Shown: positions 21,244-33,048 of the stretch, one piece after another
How the letters are laid out: every line of letters begins with the position of its first letter
How positions within the stretch are numbered: the first letter of the stretch is position 1
Assembly: GCA_030544235.1 (NCBI GenBank)
Contig: CM060466.1
Coordinates: 1,104,592 to 1,168,591 of the forward strand
DNA length: 64,000 nucleotides
Direction of reading: 5' to 3'
From: Lepturacanthus savala
Taxonomy: Eukaryota; Chordata; Actinopteri; Scombriformes; Trichiuridae
Translations under genes and position numbers: made by a program
The notes under the pieces: model-generated
Told to the model about the DNA's origin: nothing
What the model saw: the letters and a program-made list of their open reading frames with translations, nothing else
The model's database searches: none

Positions 21244-21586
21244 CAGTTAGCACGGTTTTACCCTGAAACCCAGCAGCTGGTTTCTCATACACACACACTC
21301 TTCTAAAAAAAAACCCAAAAACCTCTTGATCTCAGTGTTAAGAGAAAACTTTTTTTATCAAACACTTTAGTTTGTAATGATTAATCTTTGATGAATTACT
21401 GAATCAAATATTCAGCTCATCATGTAGATGATTATTAATGGAACAGTGTAGATGAACCCTCTATTATCAGAGGGTGCGATTCATTTTGCTGACAGCTACT
21501 TCAGGTCCAACGTGGGAAATGTTCTGACTATTTGACAGCTGTGGTTCTCTGTATTTTACTGTAGTATAAGTTTAAAATATAATGTC

Positions 21587-22034
21587 TTAGCCCTTTGACC
21601 TCCAGCCCTTTTTTATGTTTAGGACATCCCCATAGTCAGTAGGGTATGTCTCTGGAATAAACACAGAGATGTTAGAAGACACAAATGACCATTTATTGAT
21701 CTCAAATTAAAATTTTCACCCCAAAACGGCAACAAAAAAACTCGCTTCAAACCAGCGACTTTTACACAAAGCTACACTGATGGTACCGTTGGACTCGTCA
21801 CAGTCTCAGCTTTCATATGAGATGTCATTTGTTTGTATAACATGAAGTATCAGAGCGCTAGCCATCAAAATGTGGAGAGTGGGTTGGCTTTATGATCGTA
21901 TACACAGCAGATACGGTTTGGTGTGTGTAAATATGACTTATATCTACTTATAGTGGAGTTTCTCCTCTTTAATTCGACGTATAGCTCGACTATATTTGTA
22001 CGTGATATGTGACCCTGGAGTTTAACGAGGACAT
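21587..22034. mobile_element. TTAA-type MITE (CCCCTTGACCTCCAG family), copy 2, decayed
   Basis: The left end reads TTAGCCCTTTGACCTCCAG, so the TTAA is mutated; the right end stops near CTGGAGTTTAACGAGG. Compared with copies 1 and 3 it lacks the internal GGCTGCTAGTTTACTGAG segment and is more diverged. Confidence 0.72.
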
Positions 22035-22880
22035 AATGAGTTGATGGACCAACGTTCATGTCTCGGCTTGGACTTTATGCAAATAAGATCCATCTAACGC
22101 GACACAATTCTTGGCGATTCTGTTACTGCATCACCTATTGCTGCCTTGTCTCCAGAAGCATATTTCAGTCCAGGCTCATGTATTTGCAGTGGAAAGTTCT
22201 GTTTAGTCAATGAAAAGTTCTGGCATTTGAGCCTAGGTTGATAGTAATATTAATCTAAATTATTCTAGGCATCTGTAACAACAGGTAGGAACCTTTGTTT
22301 AGTTCAGTGTGACACAGGGACGTGTTTTGAAGTGACACCACTGGAGTTACCAGACCAAACTGAATGTTCCCTACACGCTAAAAGTTTAAAACAGTAGCAG
22401 AGTAGATTCTTGTCGCCGCATTTAGTGCCGACGCCACTGATGGACTGTGGCTTTTTATTCAATGAAGTAGAAATAAGAAGTAGAACTCTTCTCGTCTTTT
22501 TTTTGTCGGGGAAAAACGTGTTAATTTTGTCAGAGTTGGTGGTTTCGGACGTTGATGTCGCCTCGTTTTCCTCATGAAGAAAACCCTCGTTGGTAAATAA
22601 ACGTTGACTAGTCCCATCTGACCAGGCTTCCAGCGCTCTGCCTTAATTAAAGGGCTGTGTATTTATACTCTGGGCTTTCAGTTAAAGAGAATCCTAGTTT
22701 AATAACTGCAAATGATCTGATGTTATGACAAGCAGGAAGCATAACAAAGCATTTAACCATGTTTATCACAGACATCCAACATTATTACAATACAAAAATA
22801 ACACAAAACATGAACAATTTAGCCTCCGACACTATAAACCCCTTTAATATCAAGTCAAATAGAGTTAGCAGCACCATAGG

Positions 22881-22946
<66 letters not shown>

Positions 22947-23759
22947 GCAGCAGTTAAACAGGCTAATGAGACCAAAAAGGGTCTTTACTTAACAAAACAT
23001 GCCCCTTGACCATTTTAATCCGACATTTCCCATTCACACATACAGCACATACAGTCATGAAGCTGTGGATGCTTTCAGGGATTTTTCCATCTGCTCTTTA
23101 GGTGGAAACGTCCTGAATGCGTTTGAAGTCTCCAGCCCTCCTCGGTTGTCCACGACGGGACAAAAGCCCCTCGACGAGTAATCCAGTTTACTTTGTACCC
23201 GTCTATGGAGGAGAGAATCTGGCATGACACCAAACGCCACTCAATAGATGCTTTTCCAGACAAAGACAAAAATGGCCGCCCCTCCTCCTCCTCCTCCTCC
23301 TCCTCCTCGTTTCCTGCTTGACGAACACATTGAATCCGTCTCGTCTTTCATATGTTTGTCAAGAGCCTGGATTGTATTTGACCCCGTTGTCATGGCATCA
23401 GCTCCTGTATGGGGGGGGAGGACATGTGTTTACTGTATATATTATGGGATGCTGAGAAAAGAGAGGGCGTTCTGGATTGCTCGTGTCCCTTGGTGGCATA
23501 TTCAACATATTCAAGTATGTGAGACTGTGTTTTTTGTGTGTTTTTTAAAGCCAGGCAGCTGTCTGCTTCGATGAGAGCAGGAGGCCACGTATAAGGTCGT
23601 TCATCACAACCCGGACTCTAATTGGACGGGACGTACCATGAACCGCAGGCGTGTGGTCAAACCACATGGGCGTGTTTCTGTTCTATCTGGACACGGATGA
23701 GAAATAATCAAGAGATGGGATCAGAAAACACTCTCAGAATATCCAGAAATTCTTGTAAA
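22035..23759. other. Intergenic with CA run and CCT run, no gene
   Basis: Holds a 62-bp CA run (22883-22944), a (CCT)n run at 23281-23308 and a G run near 23411. No coding sequence is supported. Confidence 0.5.
22883..22944. repeat. (CA)n microsatellite
   Basis: Uninterrupted CA run of about 62 bp. Confidence 0.95.
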
Positions 23760-24192
23760 GGGTTGCAAAAGAGGCAGTAAATTTCCAGAAACTTTCCATT
23801 TGAAGGGATTTTGAAGATATTCAACGGTACTGTATGAATATTTAAACATTAATAGATCAACTATATTTACCCCATAATATTATCAACAACTAGAAATCTA
23901 CTCGTCCTGCTCCTTACACCTTACACATTACTTGTAAATATCTACTGGTGTTATTTAGTTCTATTTTAACTTTAATTTTGTATCCCCACAGCGTTTGTGG
24001 ATGGTGTATTTGATGAGTTTAATGAGAGAAACCAAAAAATACCATTAGGTTGTATCAACCAAAAAAAAGATAAAGCACCTATTGTTAAACTATCCCTTTA
24101 GATCTGGTTAGATTATGCTAAAATATTTATTTATTCCCGTTAATTCCCATGGAAAGTTTCCAGCTGTGGAAATTCCTGGAGGTTTGCTTCCC
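23760..24192. mobile_element. Non-autonomous element with GGGTTGCAAAA ends, copy 2
   Basis: The left end GGGTTGCAAAAGAGGCAG and the right part TTCCCATGGAAAGTTTCCAG mirror the copy at 1195-1661. The middle shares the conserved block with ACTATCCCTTTAGATCTG in inverted order. It is diverged and has no coding frame. Confidence 0.6.
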
Positions 24193-24683
24193 TATACTTG
24201 GCAGCACCAGGAAAATACTGACCCCAGTCATCAACAAAAACTAAAACATTTAAGAGTTGGATGCAGATTACAAGCAGAACATTGTGAAACAGCTCCAGTT
24301 ACACAGGGAAAAACAGACTTCAGGGATTCAGTTAAGTTAAGGGATGAGGATTATTCCACTGTGATATCTCCTCTTTATTGTCCACTGGTATAAAGTTGAG
24401 GTTTTTCTCATTTCGTGCCGTTGATGGACGTGTTTGCTTGACATCACCTCTGAGATTCTTGGTAGAAAAGACAATCTAATGGTCTTTTTTTGTCCCCATG
24501 GTGACGTGATTGATGGGCGCGTTTTAAATTGACAGGTTTAATTTCCCTGATTTCACCAAAAAGCCGACGGCGGCGGCTGAGGCCAAGAGAGAAATTGGAA
24601 ACACAAGGTTTGCGTGGCAGAGTTTTAAAGAACATATTCCTCCGCTGAGCTTTTACAGCTTTGGCAATTTAACGTTGAACCGG

Positions 24684-24725
<42 letters not shown>

Positions 24726-25600
24726 CCTTCCCTCTAACACAGCAAATCCACAGCTTTTCATAGCGTTGACTCTTGTGCAGTCAAGACTGGATGCTGTCTT
24801 TGTAATGTAAATGACTTATAGGCTCTGAAGGCTTAATGGGGTTATGTCTGGCACATCAGGAACAAATCTGTTGGCCCTGGCACACTCACACATTACTTTT
24901 CTTCTACTTTCCACCACACACACACACACACACATAATGTCCAGCACCGGCTTCAGCAGAGCGACCGCCGTGGAACGAGGCCAGGCGGGGATGAGACCCT
25001 CTGTGAACCGGGACGGAGCCGAGGTCGTGACCCCCGGGCGGATTACACAGCCGGCAGCAGTAAGCGTGTTCCTCGGCCAGAATCCCCTCCTCTGGCAGGT
25101 GGAGGAGCTGTTAGAGCTACAGTCGCTGACAGAGTGTTTGTGTTTCAGCAGAGAGAAAGGCCGTTTGTGGAAGAGGTGTTTTAATTCCAGTCGGCTCGAC
25201 CAAACACGACGTTGATATGGTTACGCTGCATTCACTGCTTCACGTCTGCTCCTTCTCGGCTGAAAATGAACTGAAGTAACTCCTGACTTTAACATCATGT
25301 TACTGAACGACGGACAAACAGTTCATTCAATGTGTTTTCTCTATTTTCATGACTGTGAATAGAAAACCTGTTTTCAGTTGTTAAGTCCATAACACCATAA
25401 ACATATGTTCATTCATAGTTTTGATGCTTCAGTGGAAATAGTCATGAAAATAAAGAAGCTTTTGGCCTGTACTGTACTTGTTTATGTCAGAATAATCAAA
25501 TATCACATTCCCTGCAGTAGAGAAGACTAGTCTGTGTGTAATCAGTTCATTAATCTTAATAAAATAATAATTAATTCTACATCTGTCGGCTCCTTCAGGG
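24193..25600. other. Intergenic with CA runs and a G+C-rich patch
   Basis: CA runs lie at 24686-24722 and 24914-24932. The stretch 24950-25070 is G+C-rich. A 123-codon frame begins in this area but has no recognisable domain and includes the CA run, so I do not call it a gene. Confidence 0.4.
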
Positions 25601-27945
25601 GGTTCTTTAACTCTTTACCGTAATTACATGACGGTTTGTTCTATCTGCAAAATTCAAACGCTTTCTGAAAGCTGAGACTTTGAGCTTTACGGTAAATTTA
25701 GTGTCATTACGGTAATAAAGTCAGGACTTTCCTGGAAGCTCATGAATCCCAGAGAGAACAGCGGTGATAGAGCAGGTGAAAGAGTGTTGAAGAGAGCAGA
25801 TAAGAGGATTTTATGAAGGAAAACGTCAGGAAGACGAACCTCATGTGTGATAAAACCTTCATTAAGTTCAGAGATGGATTATTAAAAAGGTCCAGGTGGA
25901 AATATTTAAGGGGGCAGTAAAATATCCTAACGTTGTATTAGAATTTCCAATTAAAAGCTTCAGATATGCAAGAATCCACCTGCTTTTAATGTTTTCCACT
26001 AAGTTCCTTTATTTAACCCAAAGTTTATTTATCAGTTTTCCTGCTGTAAATGATAATAAATGTGGAATATCTCTACAAACACAGAGGTTATTGTATTTAA
26101 ACCTGGAGACAGACGTGTCAGAGCCAATTTATGTTGCTATAGAGAAATAAAAACCAATTATTTGTACAGAGAAATCCCACTGAGGATCATTAGAGAACAT
26201 GAAGAATCTATTCTGTCAGATTTTTCTTTTTTCTCTTCTTTCTTTGCTGCTTTGCTGGTCTGGTCTAAATCGCACCGTACATTTTAGTCTCTCTAGAATA
26301 TGTTGGCGAGGAAGCTGCTGAGTTCCTCTAGATCCTATCAGCTGCTGAGAGAAACACTGCTGTGGTCTGAAGATGGATGGAATAAACGTCTGTAACATTA
26401 GAAGAGGTGTAGAGGGGAAGGGATGGACAGGGAAGAAATAACTTGTGATAAAATGGGAAACGATGAGAAGATGTTCAGAATATCTCAGGAATCCTGATAT
26501 TCATGTCAGAAACAGATGTTTTCATGTAAGGTGGCCTGTAATATACAGTAAAGAAGTCAGGACGCCTTCTTAAACAAAATCTAAGCTACTGGTTGGTTGG
26601 TTCTTCCTGCATTTTGGAAAATATCCTTATCAGGATTAGTTTAATCTTTGTGAGTTAAATCGCGATCGTTGCTGTTAAGAGCAGGCTCTCCTCTGATTAA
26701 CGACTGTAAAAACAGACATAATATAATAAAATATCAGTGTAATGACCGGTCCATGAATCTGTAGCATGTTTTTAACGGGTGGCATGTATATTTAACCTGG
26801 AGAAATAAAGAATAACGCGATGGGTCTGGTTCCATTACAGCTGAGAGGTCGTGACCTTCCAAACAAACCCTCAGTAATGAATACAAAGACTCTTGACTCT
26901 TGGTTTTTTTTTTGGTGTAAACATCCGACCTTTTAATCTTACAGTTAATCTCAATCATCTCATAAACATCTTCATGTGCCGGCATCAAGTTGAGTTTCAT
27001 GTTGAGGATGAAAACTGGCCACGACTCAAGCTGCTTTTTGTCCACTCAGCTCTTTTCCACCCATTAACGTGTATTATGAGTCCACTCCTTTCAGTATCAC
27101 CAATTTATGGCCTGACTGTGGAAACATGACAGGACTTTCTCTCTGCTCCTCCTCCTCCTCCTCCTCCTCCTCCTCCTCCTCCTCCTCCTCCTCCTCCTCC
27201 TCCTCCTCCTCCTCGTCTTTTCTCTCCAGACAGAGGTACGAGAGGCTCTACCCTCCCATTGAGTTGAGATGGTTCCCAGATGGAAGAGAAGCTATAAATC
27301 CTCACGCTAAATGTGGCGTGACAGATCAAAGTCCTCATGACTCTCCTCTGGAACCGCGGCACAGGTTGGTGTTAAAGAAATGCAACTGTCTGTTTCCTGC
27401 GAGGAGGTAAAATAAGAGACTTGACTAGTGAACACGTATCTCTATCATCAGATATGTCATCAGCTCACTAAGGAATCGCTGTTCATTCACTGAGCCGATC
27501 CATCACCCTCTGAAGCTTTGACATGTCATATCTTTCTTTTCCCACACTAACGAGGCAGATGAAAGCAGAATCCTATGTTATAAATCTTTGTCCTTTCAGC
27601 AGAAATAGAGTATTACTCACTACATCCTTAACATTAAGCTTTAGGAAGCGTGTTAGCTTTTTATGTCCGACGCTTAAATATTTCCGCCTGGACTTTTTTA
27701 ATAATCCATCTCTGAACCTTAATGAAGGTTTTATCAGACGTGAGGTTCGTCTTCCTGACGTTTTCCTTCATAAAATCCTCTTATCTGCTCAACATGAGCG
27801 TGAGCTTCCAGGAAAGTCCCGAGTTATTTTACCGTAATGACACTAAATTTACCGTAAAGCTCAAGGTCTCATCTTTCAGAAAGCGTTTGAATTTTGCAGA
27901 TAGAACAAACCCTCATGTAATTACAATAATCTAAACACACTCTGA
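25600..27945. repeat. Inverted-repeat structure with arms of about 250-290 bp
   Basis: The left arm (25621-25910) and right arm (27670-27925) are reverse complements over most of their length, for example AAATTCAAACGCTTTCTGAA and ATTTTATGAAGGAAAACGTC. The left arm has an extra segment of about 55 bp around GAGAGAACAGCGGTGATAGA. The loop is about 1.76 kb and holds a CCT run. The outer edges both read TTTAACTC or GTTAACTC (right edge reversed), so the whole may be a foldback-type transposon. Confidence 0.7.
27146..27213. repeat. (CCT)n run
   Basis: About 68 bp of CCT triplets inside the loop of the inverted-repeat structure. Serine-rich and glycine-rich frames over it are artefacts. Confidence 0.95.
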
Positions 27946-28692
27946 GTTAATCTTTGAAGTGTCTATTTTAAGATTCTGACAGATTTTAATTCTTTTAATT
28001 AATGCACTAAAAATTATCTACACCAGAATCAGTTTTTAAGACATCCTGACTTGATTTGGGGATAAAAATAACAAGAAATAGCTGAAAATTCTCAAAAGTT
28101 TTTGTTGAAAACCTGTTTTATGAGGCAAATCCCAAGAATTACAGAGGAATTTTGAGGCTGAAACACTCGTTGAGGTCGACTCCATTCAACAGGAATGTTA
28201 AATCCTGGAGAAAAATGCAGAAATCGCTGCTTTTTAACAGCATGATAATACATTTTTACATCTTTTTGCATTTTTTATTTTATAATATTCACATCAGTCC
28301 AATCACAGCACATATAAATAAATATTATACCAAAAAATATAAAAGAAAAGGGACTGGTAGGTGCTGCTCATAGAATTATATCATGAAAAAGTAGATTTGT
28401 GAGTTAATTAGCTGATTAGAGTGTTGCACCAGCGTCTTTCTATAATATTTAAATTTTCTCAGATACCCATCAATATATAATCATCAATATTAAAAGAAAT
28501 AATCACTTCATGAACACAAAATTTAAATATATTTTCTTATTTTCCTCTATTTCCTTCCATTATCTTTTCTAATGACCCATTTTCAGCAGATGTTAATTGA
28601 AGAAAAAACACCTTAAAAAGCTTTTTGCACTGAATTAATGATTTAAAAATCTCACATGAATGTCCCCCACTCACTAATACCCTGACACCATG

Positions 28693-28693
<1 letters not shown>

Positions 28694-28738
<45 letters not shown>

Positions 28739-28977
28739 ATATCTGTCTGTGTAATATTAAACACATGTGCTGCTCATTTATAACAACATCCCAAATTGTT
28801 GCATCACTGCAGAAATTACAGTCTTCACTGCTGAGATGATGATATTAGCGCAGCAGAAGGCAGGGATGCCAAGGAGAAGCGGAGGAGGTTAAACATTTAC
28901 AGAAATTCAGGGGAATCGGGGGAAGATGTTTGCACCAAAATAAACAACATATTTCATCGTTTACTTGTCAACATGTT

Positions 28978-29015
<38 letters not shown>
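28694..29015. repeat. TG run, 245-bp duplicated segment (copy 1), TG run
   Basis: The 245 bp from 28738 to 28982 are identical, base for base as far as I can read, to 31631-31875. Both copies follow a TG run directly, and copy 1 is also followed by one. The segment holds no coding frame. Confidence 0.92.
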
Positions 29016-29016
<1 letters not shown>

Positions 29017-29380
29017 TGATAGCAGCTGCATCCAACTACTAATTTAATTTATTGTGCAGCAGAACTGGCGAACGCAGCCTAATAATCTGCAGACATATTG
29101 AAACACAAAGGCTGGAAAGAAGAGTGAAAATGCAGTTAGTCCTAGACGACGTGGCCCGAAATAGACAACGACCTGAATTAGATGTGTCAGTCGCTGTCAT
29201 CTGTCAAATGATAATAAGGTTAAAAGTGACAGGAGACTGAAGGAGATCTGAGGAGGACTTCACACCATTCAGGAGCCGTGGGGAAATCAAATTTAGGGGA
29301 GATATTTATGAGTTTGTGTAGTTTAAAGTCTCTAACAGGTAGGATGTGGATTATCTTGCTGTAGGATTGAATCTCTGCTG

Positions 29381-29690
29381 TTAATTAACCAGCAAAACTT
29401 GTTTGAATCAACTTTATTTAAATCCGTCGCTGCAGTAAAGTGAGAGTGAAGCAGCAAAGATCATCTCAGTCTAGTTTTCCACTTCTTTTCTCCAGCTTCT
29501 TTCTAAGCCTCTCCTCCTCCTCTTTAAATGGCTGTGGGGGGTGTTGGTGGTGACTGTATAGTAGTGACATCACAACTTCACGGAAGTCATGACTGCTTGT
29601 TTTAAGGCTCAGTTTCTGAATACAGGCTGTGTATGTTTCTCTGTGGATTGAGTGTTTTATACACTGTCTCCTGTCATATATACAGGAAAT
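29381..29690. mobile_element. Dispersed repeat family (GAAGCAGCAAAGATCATC), copy 1
   Basis: Matches 38030-38243 nearly exactly from GAAGCAGCAAAGATCATCTC through GTTTCTCTGTGGATTGAGTG, and a looser match (CTTTATTTAAATCCGTCGCT) extends upstream. It lacks the 3' part present at 38250-38372. Confidence 0.7.
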
Positions 29691-29733
29691 AACCTATATG
29701 GGTTTATAATGAATTCTATAAGGAATTGCTGTG

Positions 29734-29738
<5 letters not shown>

Positions 29739-29784
<46 letters not shown>

Positions 29785-29786
29785 AT

Positions 29787-29825
<39 letters not shown>

Positions 29826-29957
29826 GGCTCTTATACACACACACACACTTAACAGAGACCCCAACACACACACATGAATTCCATCTATGCACCTTAACAC
29901 CCGTCTTGAAAGATGCTGATGGCCTGGTTGCAGTAGAGGGTCTCAGTGACTTGTTTG

Positions 29958-29988
<31 letters not shown>

Positions 29989-30016
29989 GCGGGGGTTGTA
30001 CGGCCTGTCCACTGAG

Positions 30017-30048
<32 letters not shown>

Positions 30049-30178
30049 ACACACACACACACTCTCTGACCTTTGGTGCCAGGCCTGCTGCCGAACACAC
30101 ACCCTGCTGAATAGAAGAGCAGATGGTGCAGAGGTGTCTTCAATGGAAACTGAGTAAGAAAAGAAAAACAGTGGACAG

Positions 30179-30221
<43 letters not shown>

Positions 30222-30321
30222 GCTTGTGTATTTTGAGTGTGTCTCCTTTTGCATTTGTGTAAATGAATCTTAATACTACATTGTTTATGTAGTGTCATGC
30301 ATGAATTTCTAGTGCTACTCC

Positions 30322-30419
<98 letters not shown>
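29739..30419. repeat. Cluster of alternating TG and CA microsatellites
   Basis: TG (29739-29823), CA (29845-29875), TG (29958-29988), CA (30017-30061), TG (30181-30220) and CA (30328-30419) follow one another within 700 bp with short unique spacers. Alternation means each neighbouring pair is complementary. Many overlapping frames of CVCV or HTHT type are artefacts. Confidence 0.95.
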
Positions 30420-30420
<1 letters not shown>

Positions 30421-30900
30421 ATGCACACATAGACACGAGTGACCATCTTTTGCATCAGATTCTATCCATCTGTGTAAAGATGAAGGATTTATTAGTTGAT
30501 ATAAGATGTGTTTTTCTACTTTAAGAAGAAAATCCATCCTAAACGACACTTTCTATGAATCAATGTCTGTTTTCCTGTTGAAGACAGACATTTATTTCTT
30601 TCAGATCAGGTCTTTACAAAATTCTAGCTCAGAAAAACTGAAAAAAAATCAGTTAATTGCCTCAAATTCTTTTATTAAAGCAGTATAAATGAATGTTTCT
30701 AGAGTCAGATTACAGTAGTGTAGTTAAACACCTCCTGGGTTTTCTTCAGCAGATTTTTCCCCCTTTTTGCCTTTGAATGAATCTTAACATTGTTTATGTA
30801 GCATCATGCATGAATTCCTACTACACACACACACACACACACACACAGATTTATTAGATGTGCTGTGCCACTTTTAGATGAAACATGAACCTTAATGACA
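30230..30900. repeat. Diverged tandem duplication flanking CA runs
   Basis: GAATCTTAATACTACATTGT with TTATGTAGTGTCATGCATGA (30265-30305) is echoed by GAATCTTAACATTGTTTATG and TAGCATCATGCATGAATTCC (30779-30820); each is followed by a CA run and then by related sequence. Confidence 0.6.
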
Positions 30901-31591
30901 CTGTTTTCTATGATTTAAGACCTGACAATGACAGACAACCAGGTCAAAGGAGAACTCTTCTGTTTAAAGGGACATTTACATGGACCGTTCCCTTGCTCCA
31001 TCTTTGTGCTGCGTCTATAAACAGATCCCCGATCCTAAAGTTTCCATTAGATTTGTGCCTTTTAAGCCCCAGAGTGCACATCCATGCCTCGGATGATAAA
31101 ATGCGCCTAAAATAGTGGCCCTCGCTGACCTCGGATCTGCCTATCGGTGCAAAGTTTCCATGGCTTTGGCAATCCTCGAGAGGAAATGTGTGTTCCCAGC
31201 ATGTGGACGGGTTGAAGCACCACTGCCACCGAGGTAGTGCATTCATTCAACTTAGATAATGAGCTGATCCCTAACGGTCTTTGATGTGAAACAGACTGAG
31301 CAGCGCTGGTTTATCTAAGGTAATTATAGGTATATCATAAGCTGACACAACACAGATGAACAGAAGCGAGCAGCAGAGTCGTATTTGCTCTGAAAACGTC
31401 CCTGACTCCGCTGAATAAACCTGGAGGAAGGAGGAAGTGGAAGACAGAGGAGGTGAGGAGAGGAGCATGAAAGGCGACACCTGCTTTCTTTTCCCAACTC
31501 GGACTAAGTCAACACATGTGGGATCGACCATCTGTTGACAGCTCGAGTCACCACAGCGGAGGCTGAGGTTCCAATGGTCGGAGGAGGAAGA

Positions 31592-31593
<2 letters not shown>

Positions 31594-31632
<39 letters not shown>

Positions 31633-31875
31633 ATATCTGTCTGTGTAATATTAAACACATGTGCTGCTCATTTATAACAACATCCCAAATTGTTGCATCA
31701 CTGCAGAAATTACAGTCTTCACTGCTGAGATGATGATATTAGCGCAGCAGAAGGCAGGGATGCCAAGGAGAAGCGGAGGAGGTTAAACATTTACAGAAAT
31801 TCAGGGGAATCGGGGGAAGATGTTTGCACCAAAATAAACAACATATTTCATCGTTTACTTGTCAACATGTTCTCT
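31594..31875. repeat. TG run and 245-bp duplicated segment (copy 2)
   Basis: TG run (31594-31630) followed by the exact repeat of 28738-28982. Offset between copies is 2893 bp. No TG run follows here, unlike copy 1. Confidence 0.92.
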
Positions 31876-32079
31876 GAAGCATGTGAAAACAGCAGAGAGC
31901 GTTGCTGCATAGATGGAAGCTGAGCGGCTGTGTGTGTTTTAGTCAAATTAGGACATTACACTTCTAGTATATTGTTCTAGTATAGTGTTTAAATTTGTGC
32001 AACACTCCTCATTTTGAATAAATAAAGTAGAAGCTGAATAAAAAGTGGTGGAACTGTCAAAAACTGCCAAAAACTAGAA

Positions 32080-32517
32080 CTTTAATGGTTTACCTCAGGA
32101 TGTAAACGGTGGTGAAACTGGCTCCTTATTGGATAATTTCATGACTTTTATCTGAGCTCGACTCAGACAGAGTAACTGGGGACGTGGTTCTAGAAAAGAG
32201 ATGATGATGATTTCTGTAAAATTCCAATGACCTCATTAGTAAAATTTCCTGCTGGGTTTTAAAAAGTCTGAAAAACATTGAATTGAGCATCGAAAAACAC
32301 TTGAAAATGTCTTGAATTTTAATATCCGGGTCTTAAAATGTGTCAAACACTATTATTTTGATTAAATAACGTAGCCTAAAATAAAAAGTGGTGGAACTGT
32401 CACAGCCCAAAAGTTCTGCTTTGCCAGAATTTGTGTCCTAGAACTTTAATAATTTACCTCAGGATGTAAACGCTGGTGAAACTGGCTCCTTATTGGATAT
32501 TTTCATGACGTTTGGTT
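32080..32517. repeat. GGTCTTAAAA repeat family with local tandem duplication
   Basis: The phrase TTTACCTCAGGATGTAAACG with GGTGAAACTGGCTCCTTATT occurs twice (near 32090 and 32455), about 360 bp apart, with GCTGGGTTTTAAAAAGTCTG between. It relates to 18090-19420. The second copy is interrupted by the TTAA MITE that starts at 32518. Confidence 0.6.
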
Positions 32518-33048
32518 TTAACCCCTTGACCTCCAGCCCTTTTTTATGTTTAGGACATCCCCATAGTCAGTAGGGTATGTCTCTGGAATAAACACAGAGA
32601 TGTTGGTCGACACTAAACCAACATTTATTGATCTCAAATAAACATTTTCATCCCAAAACAGCAACAAAAAAACACATTTTTTGTTCGTCGCTTCAAACAA
32701 GCGACTTTTTACTGTAGTGTTTTTTGGCTGCTAGTTTACTGAGTTTTTGTCATAAAGCTACACTGATGGTACCGTTGGACTCGTCACAGTCTCAGCTTTC
32801 ATATGAGATGTCATTTGTTTGTGTAACATGAAGTATCAGAGCGCTAGCTATCAAAATGTGGAGAGTGGGTTGGCTTTATGATCGTATAGTGATTTTCATA
32901 TTTGTTAATTAATTAGCTTGGTGTTGGAGTTGTGTTTGGTGTGTGTAAATATGACTTATATGTGCTTGTAGTGGAGTTTCTCCTGTTTAATTTGATGTAT
33001 AGCTTCACTATATTTGTACATGATTAGTGGAGCAAGTTTAACGGTTAA
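32518..33048. mobile_element. TTAA-flanked MITE (CCCCTTGACCTCCAG family), copy 3
   Basis: Starts TTAACCCCTTGACCTCCAG and ends AGTTTAACGGTTAA. It is nearly identical to copy 1 at 13769-14302, including the 60-codon frame, so the two are recent relatives. Confidence 0.78.

Noticed and set aside
24844..25215. 123-codon frame in a G+C-rich patch
   Set aside because: It spans a CA microsatellite and shows no recognised domain; G+C content alone explains the lack of stops.
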